Source: an uncultured Gemmataceae bacterium
Lineage (GTDB): Bacteria > Planctomycetota > Planctomycetia > Gemmatales > Gemmataceae
Reading direction: 5' to 3'
Length of the DNA: 6,469 nt
Assembly: GCA_937922175.1 (NCBI GenBank)
Contig: CAKZUU010000216.1
Location: 1 to 6,469 of the forward strand
Positions 6,034 through 6,469 of the stretch are shown in pieces (within the stretch, counting starts at the first letter, position 1; every line of letters begins with the position of its first letter). The notes beneath the pieces were generated by a model that was not told where the DNA came from, searched no databases, and was given only the letters and a program-made list of their open reading frames with translations. Position numbers and translations under genes: made by a program.

Positions 6034-6469
6034 TTAGAACAACTCGCGCACAACGGAGCCGCCGTCCACGATCTTGATCGGCCGATCCAAGGGACCGAGA
6101 TTTTCCTGACGTGGGTTGATACCGAAGACGTGGCAGATGGAGCAGAACAGGTCGGCAATGGTCACGGGGCGATCTTTGATGTCCGTACCCCCGTCGGTCG
6201 ATGCGCCGATGACTTGGCCCCCTTTGACGCCACCTCCCGCAAGGGCCGCGGAAAAGACTCGCGGATAGTGATCGCGGCCGTTTTGGCCGTTGATCCGCGG
6301 CGTTCGGCCGAACTCACCGATGCCGAGCACCAGGGTTTTTTCGAGCATTCCCCGCCGACCCAAGTCCTCCACAAGAGCGGCAAAGCCCTGGTCGGCTTGC
6401 CCGGAGAGTTGTTTGGTCCGCTCGAAATTGTCCTGGTGCGTATCCCAACCTGTCAACTCCACTTCGACG
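6034..6469 (-). CDS. DUF1501 family protein, C-terminal 144 residues
   Basis: The 3' part of a gene whose start lies beyond the right edge; the frame is open across the edge, and the GTG at 6462 is an internal valine. The visible residues carry the hallmarks of the DUF1501 C-terminus: GWDTH (7-11), GEFGRTPRIN (51-60), GRDHYPRVF (64-72) and a glycine-rich AGGGVKGGQVIGASTDGG segment ending at about 94. It ends normally with RELF and TAA. DUF1501 proteins are sulfatase/alkaline-phosphatase-like, often exported, and very numerous in Planctomycetota, where they are commonly paired with DUF1549/DUF1553 (cytochrome-containing) proteins. By analogy with that superfamily, D9, H11, D66 and H67 may bind metal. 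Such a partner gene would be expected just past the right edge. The substrate is unknown. Confidence 0.93.
   Translation of the reverse strand, partial: VEVELTGWDTHQDNFERTKQLSGQADQGFAALVEDLGRRGMLEKTLVLGIGEFGRTPRINGQNGRDHYPRVFSAALAGGGVKGGQVIGASTDGGTDIKDRPVTIADLFCSICHVFGINPRQENLGPLDRPIKIVDGGSVVRELF

Noticed and set aside
1..6469. A new multi-gene defence, mobile or biosynthetic system
   Set aside because: I looked for nucleases, transposases, integrases, toxin-antitoxin pairs, repeats and arrays and saw none. The genes belong to unrelated processes and are not arranged as one operon.

Overview
The window looks like ordinary chromosomal DNA of a member of the Planctomycetota. The main pointers are a DUF1501 protein at the right edge, a divergent MiaB, a large secreted Asp-box/proline-rich protein and a short proline-rich lipoprotein. 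This assignment rests on gene content and GC-rich composition, not on a marker gene. I see no rRNA, tRNA, CRISPR array, insertion sequence or phage gene.

Layout, left to right. Positions 1-1404 (minus) hold miaB, which lacks only its very 3' end. Positions 1477-2367 (minus) encode a 296-residue FHA-GGDEF diguanylate cyclase. Positions 2502-4124 (minus) encode a secreted protein made of two copies of one module joined by a proline-rich linker. These three genes lie head to tail with gaps of 72 and 134 bases and could be partly co-transcribed. A short divergent promoter region follows, then larB (4230-4994, plus), the only plus-strand gene. larB converges on a proline-rich lipoprotein gene (5073-5774, minus) that has a good sigma70-type promoter. 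The 3' end of a DUF1501 gene (6034 to the right edge, minus) closes the window.

The genes do not form one pathway. MiaB modifies tRNA. LarB starts synthesis of the nickel-pincer nucleotide cofactor, but no larC or larE is visible beside it. The FHA-GGDEF protein makes c-di-GMP, probably under control of Ser/Thr phosphorylation. The two exported proteins and the DUF1501 protein are envelope or secreted proteins of unknown role.

I do not see a clear new multi-gene system. The points most worth a second look are the precise internal duplication in the 540-residue secreted protein, the isolated larB with substitutions in conserved motifs, the promoter that settles the lipoprotein start (with a hairpin over its ribosome binding site), and substitutions at usually conserved MiaB positions.
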